Shown here one piece after another: positions 1 through 8,629 of a stretch of DNA of 64,000 bases (positions are counted from its first letter, which is position 1; each line of letters opens with the position of its first letter). The DNA is taken from NCBI GenBank assembly GCA_963838885.1, contig CAWITB010000020.1:1-64000 (forward strand), written 5' to 3'. A program made the translations under genes and the position numbers. The stretch is from JAICMB01 sp963838885. Lineage in GTDB: Bacteria > Acidobacteriota > Terriglobia > Bryobacterales > Bryobacteraceae. Under the pieces are notes generated by a model, which had not been told where the DNA came from, ran no database searches, and was given only the letters and a program-made list of their open reading frames with translations.

Positions 1-409
1 ACGGTCTTCGCGAGCAGCGGATCGAAGGTCAGGGCGGAGGGATCGTTCACGATTTCGGCGCCAAGCTGCAGGGCCTTTTCCGCGACGGCGGATTTGTAGG
101 TATCGACCGAAAGCGGAACCCAAAATGCGGCCGTGCAGCCGTTTCAAAACTGGAACCAGGCGGTGCAGCTCTTCGGCTTCGGAGATGCGAGTGGAACCAG
201 GCCTGGTCGATTCTGCCCCGATGTCGATGATGTCCGCGCCGGCGTCCTCCAGTTCCACGGCGCGGGCGAAGGCGCGGCCGGGATCGTCGTAGCGGCCGCC
301 ATCGGAAAAGGAATCGGGCGTCACGTTGACGATGCCCATGATGAGGGTGCGCTCGCCGAGGAGGACCGTGCGGTCTTTTGTTTAATTTCCACTCGTAGCG
401 TCGTCTCAT
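1..409 (-). pseudogene. folP: dihydropteroate synthase, frameshifted and cut by the window edge
   Basis: Dihydropteroate synthase joins para-aminobenzoate to the pterin diphosphate in folate synthesis. On the minus strand the start MRRRYEWKLN is visible at 409. The next frame gives LGERTLIMGIVNVTPDSFSD, the first pterin-binding signature, then a stretch ending DIIDIGAESTRPGS; a third frame gives VPLSVDTYKSAVAEKALQLG and IVNDPSALTFDP. Two single-base shifts separate the three parts, one in the A run near 378 and one in the GGG near 121. Everything outside these two bases reads as a well-conserved FolP, so the shifts may be sequence errors rather than decay. The 3' end lies beyond position 1. 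Confidence 0.85.
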
Positions 410-599
410 CGGGGTGCGTTGAACAAGGGGTATCGGGGGGAAGGGCATACCGTTCAAAAGCCGGTGGCGGCGGAAATCCGCTCGGCTGAAAAACCGGCTT
501 CGACCGGAAGCTGCTTCCTTCGCTCGCGGCTCGGTTCCGGAGCCCGTACTTGCTTGGTGGCCGGCAGGTCCATTGAGGGTTGCGTTGTGGTGGTTTTCA

Positions 600-1789
600 T
601 CATGGCGCTCCCTGGATACGTTTCCATTTTTTCCCTACGCGCATCGTTTTGACGTCGCCCGGCGGGAGCTCCAGAGTCACTGACGTGTAGCGCTCGCCAT
701 CAATTGTTAAGGCGCCGGATTTTAGGAGACGCTCGGCCTCCCTGCGGGAGGGGGCGAGGCCGGTGGACTGCAGCATTTTGGCGACGTTGACGCTGCCGCC
801 GGCGTAGTCGGCCGTCTCGATATCGTCGGGTACGTCGTGGCGGCGGACCTCGCGGTCGAAATCGGCGGCGGCCTGGCCGGCGGCCTCCTCCGAGTGAAAA
901 TCGCGGACGATCAGATGCGCGAGATTCATCTTGTGCCCCATCGGGGCGATCGAGCGCGCGCATCCCGGCGATGTCGTCCATGCTTTTGTCGGTCAACAGC
1001 TCGTAGTAGCGCCACATCAGCTCGTCGCCGATACCCATGACCTTTCTGTACATGTCTTTGGGCGGCTCGGCGATACCGATGTAATTGCCCTTCGATTTCG
1101 ACATTTTTTCGACGCCGTCGGTGCCCTCGAGCAGCGGCGTGGTGGCGACGATTTGCGGCGTCTGTCCGTAATCGCGCTGGATTTCGCGGCCGACCAAGAA
1201 GTTGAATTTCTGGTCCGTGCCGCCCATTTCGACGTCGCATTCGAGCGCGACAGAATCGTAGGCCTGGCCGAGCGGATAAATGAACTCGTGGATGGAATGG
1301 GCGTGCCGTCTTTATAGCGTTTGGAGAAATCATCGCGCTCCAGAATGCGCGCCACCGTATATTTGGAGCACAGGCGCACCAGTTCGTAGATATCGAGCTT
1401 GCCGAGCCACTCACTGTTAAACCGTATGTCCGTTTTGCGCGGATCGAGGAGCTTGAAAACCTGGCTTTTATACGTCTCGGCGTTGCGCTCAATTTCTTCG
1501 CGCGTCATGGAGGGCGCGTGACGTTACGGCCGGTGGGATCGCCGATGAGGCCGGTGACATCGCCGATCACGAAGATGACGGTATGGCCAAGATCCTGAAA
1601 GTGCTTCATCTTGCGGATGACGACGGTGTGGCCGAGATGCAGATCGGGCGCGGTGGGATCGAAGCCCACTTTGACGCGCAAGGGGCGGCCGGTCTTTTGC
1701 GATTGCGCGAGGCGCTCGCGGAGCTCTTCCTCGCGGATGAGCTCGGCCATGCCTTTTTTTAGGAAAGCGATCTGATCGTCGAGGGTCAT
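600..1789 (-). pseudogene. tyrS: tyrosyl-tRNA synthetase with three frameshifts
   Basis: Class I aminoacyl-tRNA synthetase charging tRNA-Tyr. Read 5' to 3' on the minus strand, four frames join into one protein of about 397 residues: start MTLDDQIAFLKKGM with the HLGH signature (HIGH type); a middle part beginning MTREEIERNAETYKSQ; a part with EMGGTDQKFNFLVGRE and the KMSKS loop; and a C-terminal S4-like RNA-binding part ending KKWKRIQGAP. Shifts lie near 1509 (one base lost, giving an ATGA junction), 1294 (one base lost) and 943 (one base gained). All catalytic signatures are intact, which is unusual for a long-dead gene. Either the shifts are sequence errors, or another tyrS serves the cell. 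Divergent from the amidohydrolase at 1847. Confidence 0.88.
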
Positions 1790-1846
1790 GTGGGGCTTGG
1801 TTTGTAAACACTATTGTAGTGGCTGCGTGTTAGCATACGGCTCATT

Positions 1847-3340
1847 ATGCGAGCGCTCGCGATTCTGTTGGCAGCCGCGCCTCTGCTGGCCCAGACATCC
1901 GCGACGCGGATTGTCAGCGGCAGACGTTACCCGCGCCTCGTGATCCGCAACGCCACGATTATCGAGGGCAACGGAACGCCCGCCTCCGGACCGAAGGACA
2001 TTGTGATCGAGAAGGGCGTGATTACGTCGATTGTTCCGCTCGATGCGGTTTCCGCGGGACGGGGCGACTCGCGGCGGCCGGCGGGCGACGTCGAAATCGA
2101 CGCGGCGGGTAAGTATGTGATGCCCGGCCTGATCAATGCCCACGGTCATCTTCAGGATGAGCGCGGCGGCATCCCGCAGCCGTTCGAGTACGAACTGAAG
2201 CTGTGGCTCTCCTGCGGCATTACGACCGTACGCGATGTCGGCAGCGATACGCGTAAGGCGGTGCAACTGCGGCGGCGGAGCGCGGAAGGTGAAATCGCTT
2301 GTCCCCGCCTGTTCATTTATCCGATGTTCAATCGCGGGGTCAATCCGGGGAACGCCGCTGAGGCGCGGGCACGTGTGCGGGAAATCAAAGACATGGGGGC
2401 GGACGGCGTCAAGATTCTCGGCGTCTACCGCGATGTGATGGAAGCGTTGGAGGACGAAGCGCATAAGCTGGGGCTGCGCGTGGCGCATCACACCGGAGTG
2501 GAAGAAACGAACGCCTGGGACGACATCAAGTTCGGCACCACTAGCATCGAGCATTGGTACGGCATTCCGGACGCGGCGATCGAGAGCGGGCGGCAGAATT
2601 TTCCCGCCACTTACAACTACAACAACGAGACCGACCGCTTCCGTTACGCCGGCCATCTTTGGCGCGAGGCGAATTGGGAGCGCCTGATGCAGGTGTTTGA
2701 CGGCATGGTGAAGGCGAACGTCGCGTGGGACCCGACGCTCGACATTTATGAGGCGAGCCGCGATTTGCAGCGCGCGCAAACCCAGCCCTGGTTCCGCGAT
2801 TATCTGCATCCCACGCTGGCCAAATATTTCGAGCCGAATGCGGCGAATCACGGCTCGTATTTTTTCGGCTGGACTTCGACGGACGAGACGTTCTGGAAAG
2901 AGAATTACCGGATCTGGATGGCGGCGCTGAAGGAGTTTGCGCGGCGTGGCGGACTGATCGGCTGCGGCGAGGACGCGGGCTTCATCTATCAGATGTATGG
3001 ATTTGGTTTATTACGGGAGCTGGAGCTGCAACAGGAGGCGGGGTTCCAGCCGCTAATTGTGATTCAGCACGCGACTTTGAATAATGCGCGCATTCTAGGG
3101 CAGGAGAATCATCTGGGGCGCGTGCGCGCGGGGTACGCGGCGGACATTCTGGTAGTGAACGGAAATCCGCTGGAGAATTTGAAGGTGCTCTATCCGACGG
3201 GCGTTGACGAGATCCGCGAGGGGAAGGTAGCGCATTCGGGCGGCGTGGAGTGGACTATTAAGGATGGCATTCCGTATTACGCGCCGGCGCTGTTTGGGGA
3301 GGTGAAGGAAATGGTTGCTAAAGCGCGGGCGACGCGGTGA
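1847..3340 (+). CDS. secreted metal-dependent amidohydrolase
   Basis: A 497-residue protein with a cleavable signal peptide (about residues 1-16, ending LLAQ). The body is an amidohydrolase of the imidazolonepropionase/prolidase-like group: an N-terminal beta-sandwich strand (LVIRNATIIEGNG), the metal motif HGH near residues 99-101 after VMPGLINA, further His residues at HHTG (about 214) and IEHW (about 237), and the late acidic motif CGEDAGF near 371. The C-terminal GRVRAGYAADILVVNGNPLE is the usual return to the sandwich domain. Substrate cannot be told; exported members act on peptides or cyclic amides. It starts 57 bp from tyrS on the other strand, so the two share a divergent promoter region. 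Confidence 0.85.
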   Translation: MRALAILLAAAPLLAQTSATRIVSGRRYPRLVIRNATIIEGNGTPASGPKDIVIEKGVITSIVPLDAVSAGRGDSRRPAGDVEIDAAGKYVMPGLINAHGHLQDERGGIPQPFEYELKLWLSCGITTVRDVGSDTRKAVQLRRRSAEGEIACPRLFIYPMFNRGVNPGNAAEARARVREIKDMGADGVKILGVYRDVMEALEDEAHKLGLRVAHHTGVEETNAWDDIKFGTTSIEHWYGIPDAAIESGRQNFPATYNYNNETDRFRYAGHLWREANWERLMQVFDGMVKANVAWDPTLDIYEASRDLQRAQTQPWFRDYLHPTLAKYFEPNAANHGSYFFGWTSTDETFWKENYRIWMAALKEFARRGGLIGCGEDAGFIYQMYGFGLLRELELQQEAGFQPLIVIQHATLNNARILGQENHLGRVRAGYAADILVVNGNPLENLKVLYPTGVDEIREGKVAHSGGVEWTIKDGIPYYAPALFGEVKEMVAKARATR

Positions 3341-3372
3341 CGGCTTGTCGGAGGAACGAGTTCGGGCTGAGA

Positions 3373-3726
3373 ATGAAGGTGCTTCTTCGGCTCATCATGC
3401 GGGGTAGACACGAAGCCGAGAGGGAGGAATTCGCTGTTTTCATCTCCCATGCGGCCGTTGATACATGCGTCGCTCGTCAGGTCGCGGGCCACATTCAGTT
3501 ATGTGGAGCTTCGACCTTTCCCGATGAGGCCGATGTTCAGATTGGCGACGATTTCGAAGAACGCATTGTCGAGGCCGCCCGGAACTGCGATGAGCTTTTG
3601 GTCCTTATTACGTCTCTCCCACGGTTCATTGCCGAACGACCCGGCTTAAATGTTCAGAATCTTCCAATAGAGGTTGTGGCAAGCCAGATTGAAAAAGTGG
3701 TCAAAGAATCGACTCCAGCCGCTTAA
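3373..3726 (+). CDS. TIR-domain protein lacking its catalytic segment
   Basis: The protein carries the first half of a bacterial TIR domain: FAVFISHAAVD, then STFPDEADVQIGDDFEERI and NCDELLVLIT. In active TIR NADases the next segment has an S-x-x-x-x-W-x-x-E pattern with the catalytic glutamate; here the frame passes directly from LVLITS to a short tail (PRFIAERPGLNVQNL...). About 50 residues seem to be missing, with an ending that still looks like the end of such proteins. NADase activity is therefore doubtful. I chose ATG 3373; ATG 3397 or the GTG at 3337, which overlaps the stop of the amidohydrolase, are alternatives. No partner defence gene is seen next to it. Confidence 0.6.
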   Translation: MKVLLRLIMRGRHEAEREEFAVFISHAAVDTCVARQVAGHIQLCGASTFPDEADVQIGDDFEERIVEAARNCDELLVLITSLPRFIAERPGLNVQNLPIEVVASQIEKVVKESTPAA

Positions 3727-3734
3727 TCGCGGGG

Positions 3735-4016
3735 ATGATCGCTCAGGAGAAGGATTGGGGGGAGGTGATAATTGTTTGCGATCTGTGCGGTGAAGCAAAA
3801 GAGTGCATGCAAAAGCAAATTGAGGGTAAGGAGTACGACATTTGCGCCGAGTGCTGGATTCCGCTGGCGGAAAAACTGAAGGGGAAGGGCAGGAAAAAGA
3901 AGGAACGGGAAACCGTGTTTTTGCCGCGGCTGACGAAGGGACCGGAACCGCAAGAGACGAAGCCTGTGCCTGGACAACCTCCGCCTATTTGGGGCGGTCC
4001 GGGCGGGCTCCACTGA
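3735..4016 (+). CDS. small zinc-finger-like protein
   Basis: A 93-residue protein with two Cys pairs, CDLC (residues 15-18) and CAEC (residues 37-40), spaced like a treble-clef or zinc-ribbon knuckle. A basic Lys-rich stretch follows (KLKGKGRKKKERE), then a Pro/Gly-rich tail. It starts 8 nt after the TIR-like gene and may be co-transcribed with it. The Cys spacing, the codon pattern and the lack of a better frame support a real gene. Function unknown; a nucleic-acid or protein binding role is only a guess from the zinc motif and basic segment. Confidence 0.6.
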   Translation: MIAQEKDWGEVIIVCDLCGEAKECMQKQIEGKEYDICAECWIPLAEKLKGKGRKKKERETVFLPRLTKGPEPQETKPVPGQPPPIWGGPGGLH

Positions 4017-4445
4017 AACTCAAGAATGCGCGTCTGATACGCGCCCACCTTACTTTATAAGGTTGAGAGATCGTTTGCCAAGGCGAAACGCGAAGGCGAA
4101 TCGTGGTGTCGCGGAGCAGCCGCAGCGGTGGATTTCGGAAGACCGTCGCAGAGACACGTTCGACGATTAAAAATCGGATCTCAGCGGGTAATGGTCGTTT
4201 TCCGCACTTGCATAATCGGCCAGGATACGTTCGAAGCGCGATCGACAATCGTTCGAGCATGACGACGCAGCTCAATACTTTCGCGAGGAGCGATTACGCG
4301 GCGCGCCGTGTCGAGTATTGCCGGTCGAATGGCGTAGTTGAGAAGAGAAGCCATGGCACGCTTCATCATCATCGCCCGAAGCCATATTGGGTCGTACATC
4401 TACCCTGTGTGGCTGCAATTCCTGGTAGGATGACTACCGAGGCCT
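4017..4445. other. intergenic stretch without a supported gene
   Basis: No frame on either strand has a recognisable domain or a convincing start. A 72-residue minus frame (4181-4399) has normal composition but no known motif, and I do not call it. The 3' end holds the control region of the PadR gene. Confidence 0.5.
4424..4438. promoter_or_regulatory. inverted repeat upstream of padR
   Basis: GGTAG-GATGA-CTACC, perfect 5-bp arms around a 5-bp spacer, ends 7 nt before the padR start. PadR repressors usually bind a short palindrome in their own promoter, so this is a candidate autoregulatory operator. Inferred from position and symmetry only. Confidence 0.4.
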
Positions 4446-4805
4446 ATGCCGAAGGATTCTTCGAAGCGGGTTGAGCTGTTGCAGGGAACTCTGGACATGT
4501 TGATCCTGCGCACATTGCTGTTTGGTCATGCTCATGGACATCAGATCGCGAAACACATTCAGCGGACCAGCGATGAGGCGCTGCAAGTTGAGCACGGGTC
4601 GCTCTATCCGGCTCTGCATCGGTTGGAACGAAAAGGCTGGGTGGCGGCGAAGTGGGAGCCCGCGGGGAAGGATCTGAAGCGCGAATTTAAGTATTACCGG
4701 CTCACGGCGGCGGGGAAGAAACAACTTGTGGCGGAAGAATCGAAGTGGAAGCAGTTGAGCGCCGCGATTGCGCGGATCATGTGGCCTGCCGAGGAGGAAG
4801 GCTAA
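4446..4805 (+). CDS. PadR-family transcriptional repressor
   Basis: A 119-residue winged-helix regulator of the acidobacterial PadR group. LLQGTLDMLILRTL begins helix 1; GSLYPALHRLERKGWV is the typical recognition helix and wing entry; KYYRLTAAGKKQL completes the wing. In Acidobacteriota this type normally sits directly before an orphan macrolide-type permease (ADOP) and is thought to control it. Here that neighbour survives only as a fragment, so the regulator may have lost its local target. A small inverted repeat just upstream may be its operator. Confidence 0.9.
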   Translation: MPKDSSKRVELLQGTLDMLILRTLLFGHAHGHQIAKHIQRTSDEALQVEHGSLYPALHRLERKGWVAAKWEPAGKDLKREFKYYRLTAAGKKQLVAEESKWKQLSAAIARIMWPAEEEG

Positions 4806-4825
4806 ATACCGCGGGCGGGAAGCTT

Positions 4826-5035
4826 AGAGAACGCGAACGGATCTGGAGCGGGAGCTGCGGGCCGATCTGGAGTTGGAGGAGGCGGAGCAGCGGGAGAGCG
4901 GTCTTTCGGCGGCGGAGGCGCAGTACGCGTGGGCGTGGGAAATTTGGCTAACGGGCCACTCTTATGGGACTGGTGTGATGGCGAGGTGGCGCTCGGCGCC
5001 GCGTCGTTCCAGAGGGGCGGGCCTCGCGGGTTGAT
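4826..5035 (+). pseudogene. N-terminal remnant of an acidobacterial orphan permease (ADOP)
   Basis: Directly after padR a frame reads TDLERELRADLELEEAEQRE then SGLSAAEAQYA, the soluble N-terminal segment that begins FtsX/MacB-type duplicated orphan permeases of Acidobacteria. A frame change follows (GNLANGPLLWDW in the next frame, matching the usual A-x-x-x-F-G-N-x segment). None of the eight or so membrane helices or the periplasmic domains follows; the sequence runs into the glpD fragment on the other strand. About 70 of the roughly 800 residues remain. This is a dead 5' end. Confidence 0.7.
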
Positions 5036-5043
5036 CGATTACT

Positions 5044-5506
5044 TCGCAATCAAATATCCGCGCGCGATTTCTTCGAAGCTGGCGATTTGCCGCGCAGTTC
5101 AGCGGTCGTCTCGGCCCAATTCCCGGGCCAGCAGTTGCGCCGTTCGCGGAGCCATTTCGAGGGCGGCTTTCGCGTTCAGGAATAGAGCGCGCGTTCTTGT
5201 GAGAGCGGCGGGCTCGACATAGTTTAGCGGCGTTGCGCTATGCTCGACGGCGGTCTGAACGAGATTGAGGAGCAGGCGCGCGTCGAATTGGCCGTCGAAG
5301 TAGACTCCGCCGCGCGAGCCTTCCGTTTCGATGTGGGCAGACGCCCCAGCGTCTCGGCGCCCGAAAGAATCTTCGATCCGACGAAGCCAAAATTGCTGAC
5401 CAGATGACGGGGTTGCGAAGGAGGATGCCACGCTATCTGAGCGCCTCCATGACGAGAGAGAGATTGCCCCGTTCGAGATAGCGGATGTCGCCATGCGCGA
5501 GCTTGG
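5044..5506 (-). pseudogene. partial, internally deleted copy of glpD
   Basis: This stretch is a near copy of pieces of the intact glpD at 12127-13692, in the same order and orientation. Positions 5044-5202 match 12132-12290 almost base for base (glpD C-terminus, with KAALEMAPRTAQLLARELGR). The next base then corresponds to about 13120, so roughly 830 bp are missing. The rest matches glpD up to about 13516 with further deletions, including one of about 80 bp after the segment for SAHIETEG. The joined frame (5099-5494) is open but cannot encode an enzyme, because the FAD Rossmann start and most of the barrel are absent. It abuts the stop of the FG-GAP gene. Confidence 0.85.
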
Positions 5507-5512
5507 GCCGCG

Positions 5513-8500
5513 CTATTGGATAGTGATATGGGCCGGGTTCGCGGAGATGCCGGATGCGGTCAGTTGAATGAGGACATCCCCGGCGCCGGCGAGGGAGTGG
5601 GGGAGGAGCACGTTCACCTGGTCCAATCCGGCGAAGCTGCCTTGGGGGCCGGCGTATTGCACGGGTGCGTTTGTTCCGGCGATGGTTACTTTGACACCGC
5701 TGGTTCCGGCGGCTTGGAGGCCGGTGCCGTATAGCGTCAGGTAGATCTGGTCGGAAGCGGAGCCTAAATCGATGGGGTTTGCGACTACCGCGCCTCCACT
5801 GGCGAGCGTGAATACGGGTTCGGGAGTTTGTGTTCCATCTGGAGAGACGCGCACGGCCGCGGAGGCCGCCAAATTTGCGGTATTCAAAGTGAACAAGCCG
5901 GGGGCGACGGCGGCGATTTGGACGCTAGCGGACGAGACGGTTCCGTCTCCGCTGGCGATTGTGAATTGAGCGGTTCCCGTTGCGACACCGGATGGGACCA
6001 GAAAGTTAACTTGCCCGGCCGAGACATAGATTAGCGGGGCTTGGAACTGTTTGCCGGCGGAATCGACGAGTGAGACCGTGGTACCGCCGAACGTGGTGGG
6101 CAACGGCAGGGAGGTGGCGCCGGGCGTTCCCTTTGCCAAGTCGCTGCCGTACGCGCTGGCCAGCGACCCGGGAGCGAGGGCGTTGGCGGCGGGATTGGCT
6201 GCCGAGATTACGGTCGCGGTTGCGCTGACCGGGGTGGCTGCTAAATGGTTGATGACGATCGCGAGCGTCCCGCGATCTGGTGATTGTACCTGGCCGATCA
6301 GCGCGAAATCGGGCTTGCCATCGCCGTCGAAATCGGCAACGGCGATTCCTTTGGGGTCCGGGCCGGAAGGAAAGTTCACTTCCGGCTGAAACGTTCCGTC
6401 GCCATTGCCTATCATCAGGCTCGCTTCGGCGAGTCCGCAGCAATCGGCGAGCAGCAGATCCTGCTTGCCGTCGCCGTCGAAGTCGGTAACGGCGATCATG
6501 GGGGCCGCGGTAACGGTCTTGGTGAGCAGCGAAGTTTGAAACGACCCATTCCCGTTCCCGAGCAGGACCACAATCTGGTTCGAACCCGGGCTGGCCTGGA
6601 CGGCGGCCGCGATATCCAAACGGCCGTCGCCGTTAAAGTCCCCTACCGCGAGCTTGCCAAGGATGGGACCCGGCAACGCAATATTGGCGGGAGATTGAAA
6701 GGTTCCGTCTCCTTTGCCCAGCAGCACCGCAAACGCTCCGGGCATGAAATCTTGGCCCAGGGCCACGACCAGATCGGGCTTGCCGTCGCCGTTGAAGTCG
6801 CCGCTCACGACCGAAGAGGGAGCCAATCCGCCAGGCAGCGGGATGGCGCGCGCGCTTTGGAAGGCGCCATCCCCAGTGCCGAGAAAAAGGGACACAGCGC
6901 CGGCCGAGGCGTTCGCGGAGGCGACATCGAGCTTTCCATCGGAGTTGAAATCCGCGATGGCAAGGGAACTCAGACTACCTCCGGTGGAGAATGTCTTGAC
7001 GGCGCCCAGCGTGCCGTTGCCGTTTCCAAGCAACACGTCCAGACCGCTCGAATCGGCCGCAATGACGTCGGGCTTGCCATCGCCGTTGAGGTCGGCGATC
7101 GCCAACGCGTTCGGTTGCGACCCGAGCGAGTAGGCGACAGGATTGCCGAACTGGCCTTTGCCGGTCGCGAGTTTCACGTAGATGTTGCCGGACTCGGGAT
7201 CGGCGATGGCGAGGTCGGGTTGACGGTCGCCATTGAGGTCGGCAGCCGCCACGAATGCGGGGCCCTTGCCGATGAACTGGAGCTGTGGATTGGGGATGGT
7301 TCCATCCGGCGGGACAAAAAATATGAAATCGGAGGCGCTGACGTTGTCCGTGGTCCACAAGGCGGTGACACCGTTGGGGAACGGGACCGGCGCAATGGAG
7401 GCGGGTTGAGCGGACATGACGTATTCGGCGGCGGCTTGAAACGTTCCGTCGCCGTTTCCCATCATTATGGCTACCGCGCTGGCGCTCTCGTCGGCGATGA
7501 CTAAATCCATTTTGCCGTCGTGATTGAGATCGGCATATTGCAGATAGGCGGCGCCGGTTCCCGTGGGCGTGGAGATGGCGGGCTGGAAGGTCCCATCTCC
7601 CTTGCCCAGCAATACCCAGACTTTATTTACCACGTTGGCGATTCCGGTTTGTGAATCCAAAGCCGCAAGATCCAATTTGCCGTCCCCGTTAAAGTCGGCA
7701 GCGACGATGGTGACGGGAAGAGGCCCTACGGGGTAGCTGACGGCCGGGGCGAACGTGCCGTCTCCTTTGCCGAGCAGCACGGCGATCACTCCAGTTCCGG
7801 CGCCGGGGGGACCGGTGACGGGAACGTTCGTAATGGCCAGGTCGGCGAGGCCATCGCCGTTGAAGTCCCCGGTCGTCAGATAGAAGGCAAAGGGGCCGGA
7901 CGGAAATTTGGCGGGCGGCGCAAACGAGCCGTCGCCTTTGCCGAGCAGGACGGCGACATTACCCGGGCCCGAGGGGTCGTTTTGGGTGAACGCGAGATCG
8001 ATTTTCCCGTCCCCGTTAAAATCCGCCGCGACGATGCTGGAAGATATCCCAGGAACGGAATAGGTGGCCGTCAATAGGACTGTTCCGCTTGTACTGAAAA
8101 GAGTTACGAGAATACCAGTCGGGCCGATCGCGGCGCTGTCGGTTACTCCGTCGCCATTAAAGTCCGCTACCGCTATGCGCCCTTTCGTTTGACCACTCAA
8201 GGAATCTTGCGCCGAGGATCCGCTTGGCACGAAGAAGGCCCCCTCGCCGCGGGAGGGTAAGGATTGGAACTGCCCCGGTCCCGCATTGCAGATGGCATCA
8301 AAATAATCCTGGAGTTCCAACTGTGGCACCGTAGCGTCGTCGCCGTACTCCGACGAAAAGCTGGCAACTTCCGTCCCGTTGGTAAAGATCTGAATGTCTT
8401 CTCCGTTGTTGAGGAGCCTAACTTGATACTCCTTGTCATACGCCTCGGTGTGATAGGGATTGTTCGTGATAGTGGCGGTTATGATGAGAGATTTGTTCGG

Positions 8501-8629
8501 AAGATCCTTTTTTAACGTGCAGGAGTTCGCCCGGATTGGGGGCACGCTTAACGCGCTTAAGAAGAGCGCCGCGGCGGTGGCGCGCCGCAACCCGGGGAGC
8601 CGTGGAATCGGGAAGCAATGCAATTTCAT
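5513..8629 (-). CDS. secreted FG-GAP/VCBS repeat protein with Solibacter-type C-terminal domain
   Basis: A 1038-residue exported protein. Residues 1-35 form a signal peptide (basic start, then ATAAALFLSALSV). A short unique region with two Cys follows, then about a dozen FG-GAP/VCBS repeats, each with the calcium-loop pattern D-F-N-G-D-G-x-x-D (variants include DLNHDGKMD and DFDGDGKQD), which should fold as a beta-propeller or two. From about residue 810 comes the beta-sandwich domain of TIGR03437 type (SAANPAANALAPGSLASAYG, FLVPSGVATG, YAGPQGSFAGLDQVNVLLP), known mainly from Solibacter. It begins in the ATGA overlap with the PEP-CTERM gene upstream, so the two are probably translated together. 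Likely a cell-surface or released calcium-binding protein; ligand unknown. Confidence 0.88.
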   Translation of the reverse strand: MKLHCFPIPRLPGLRRATAAALFLSALSVPPIRANSCTLKKDLPNKSLIITATITNNPYHTEAYDKEYQVRLLNNGEDIQIFTNGTEVASFSSEYGDDATVPQLELQDYFDAICNAGPGQFQSLPSRGEGAFFVPSGSSAQDSLSGQTKGRIAVADFNGDGVTDSAAIGPTGILVTLFSTSGTVLLTATYSVPGISSSIVAADFNGDGKIDLAFTQNDPSGPGNVAVLLGKGDGSFAPPAKFPSGPFAFYLTTGDFNGDGLADLAITNVPVTGPPGAGTGVIAVLLGKGDGTFAPAVSYPVGPLPVTIVAADFNGDGKLDLAALDSQTGIANVVNKVWVLLGKGDGTFQPAISTPTGTGAAYLQYADLNHDGKMDLVIADESASAVAIMMGNGDGTFQAAAEYVMSAQPASIAPVPFPNGVTALWTTDNVSASDFIFFVPPDGTIPNPQLQFIGKGPAFVAAADLNGDRQPDLAIADPESGNIYVKLATGKGQFGNPVAYSLGSQPNALAIADLNGDGKPDVIAADSSGLDVLLGNGNGTLGAVKTFSTGGSLSSLAIADFNSDGKLDVASANASAGAVSLFLGTGDGAFQSARAIPLPGGLAPSSVVSGDFNGDGKPDLVVALGQDFMPGAFAVLLGKGDGTFQSPANIALPGPILGKLAVGDFNGDGRLDIAAAVQASPGSNQIVVLLGNGNGSFQTSLLTKTVTAAPMIAVTDFDGDGKQDLLLADCCGLAEASLMIGNGDGTFQPEVNFPSGPDPKGIAVADFDGDGKPDFALIGQVQSPDRGTLAIVINHLAATPVSATATVISAANPAANALAPGSLASAYGSDLAKGTPGATSLPLPTTFGGTTVSLVDSAGKQFQAPLIYVSAGQVNFLVPSGVATGTAQFTIASGDGTVSSASVQIAAVAPGLFTLNTANLAASAAVRVSPDGTQTPEPVFTLASGGAVVANPIDLGSASDQIYLTLYGTGLQAAGTSGVKVTIAGTNAPVQYAGPQGSFAGLDQVNVLLPHSLAGAGDVLIQLTASGISANPAHITIQ

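Noticed and set aside
1811..2851. 346-residue minus frame opposite the amidohydrolase
   Set aside because: No domain or usable start; mirror of high-G+C coding sequence.
4181..4399. 72-residue minus frame upstream of padR
   Set aside because: No homology recognised, no ribosome site, and it crosses the padR control region.
6284..7504. 406-residue plus frame opposite the FG-GAP gene
   Set aside because: Its repetitive look comes from the D-x-N-G-D-G repeats on the other strand.
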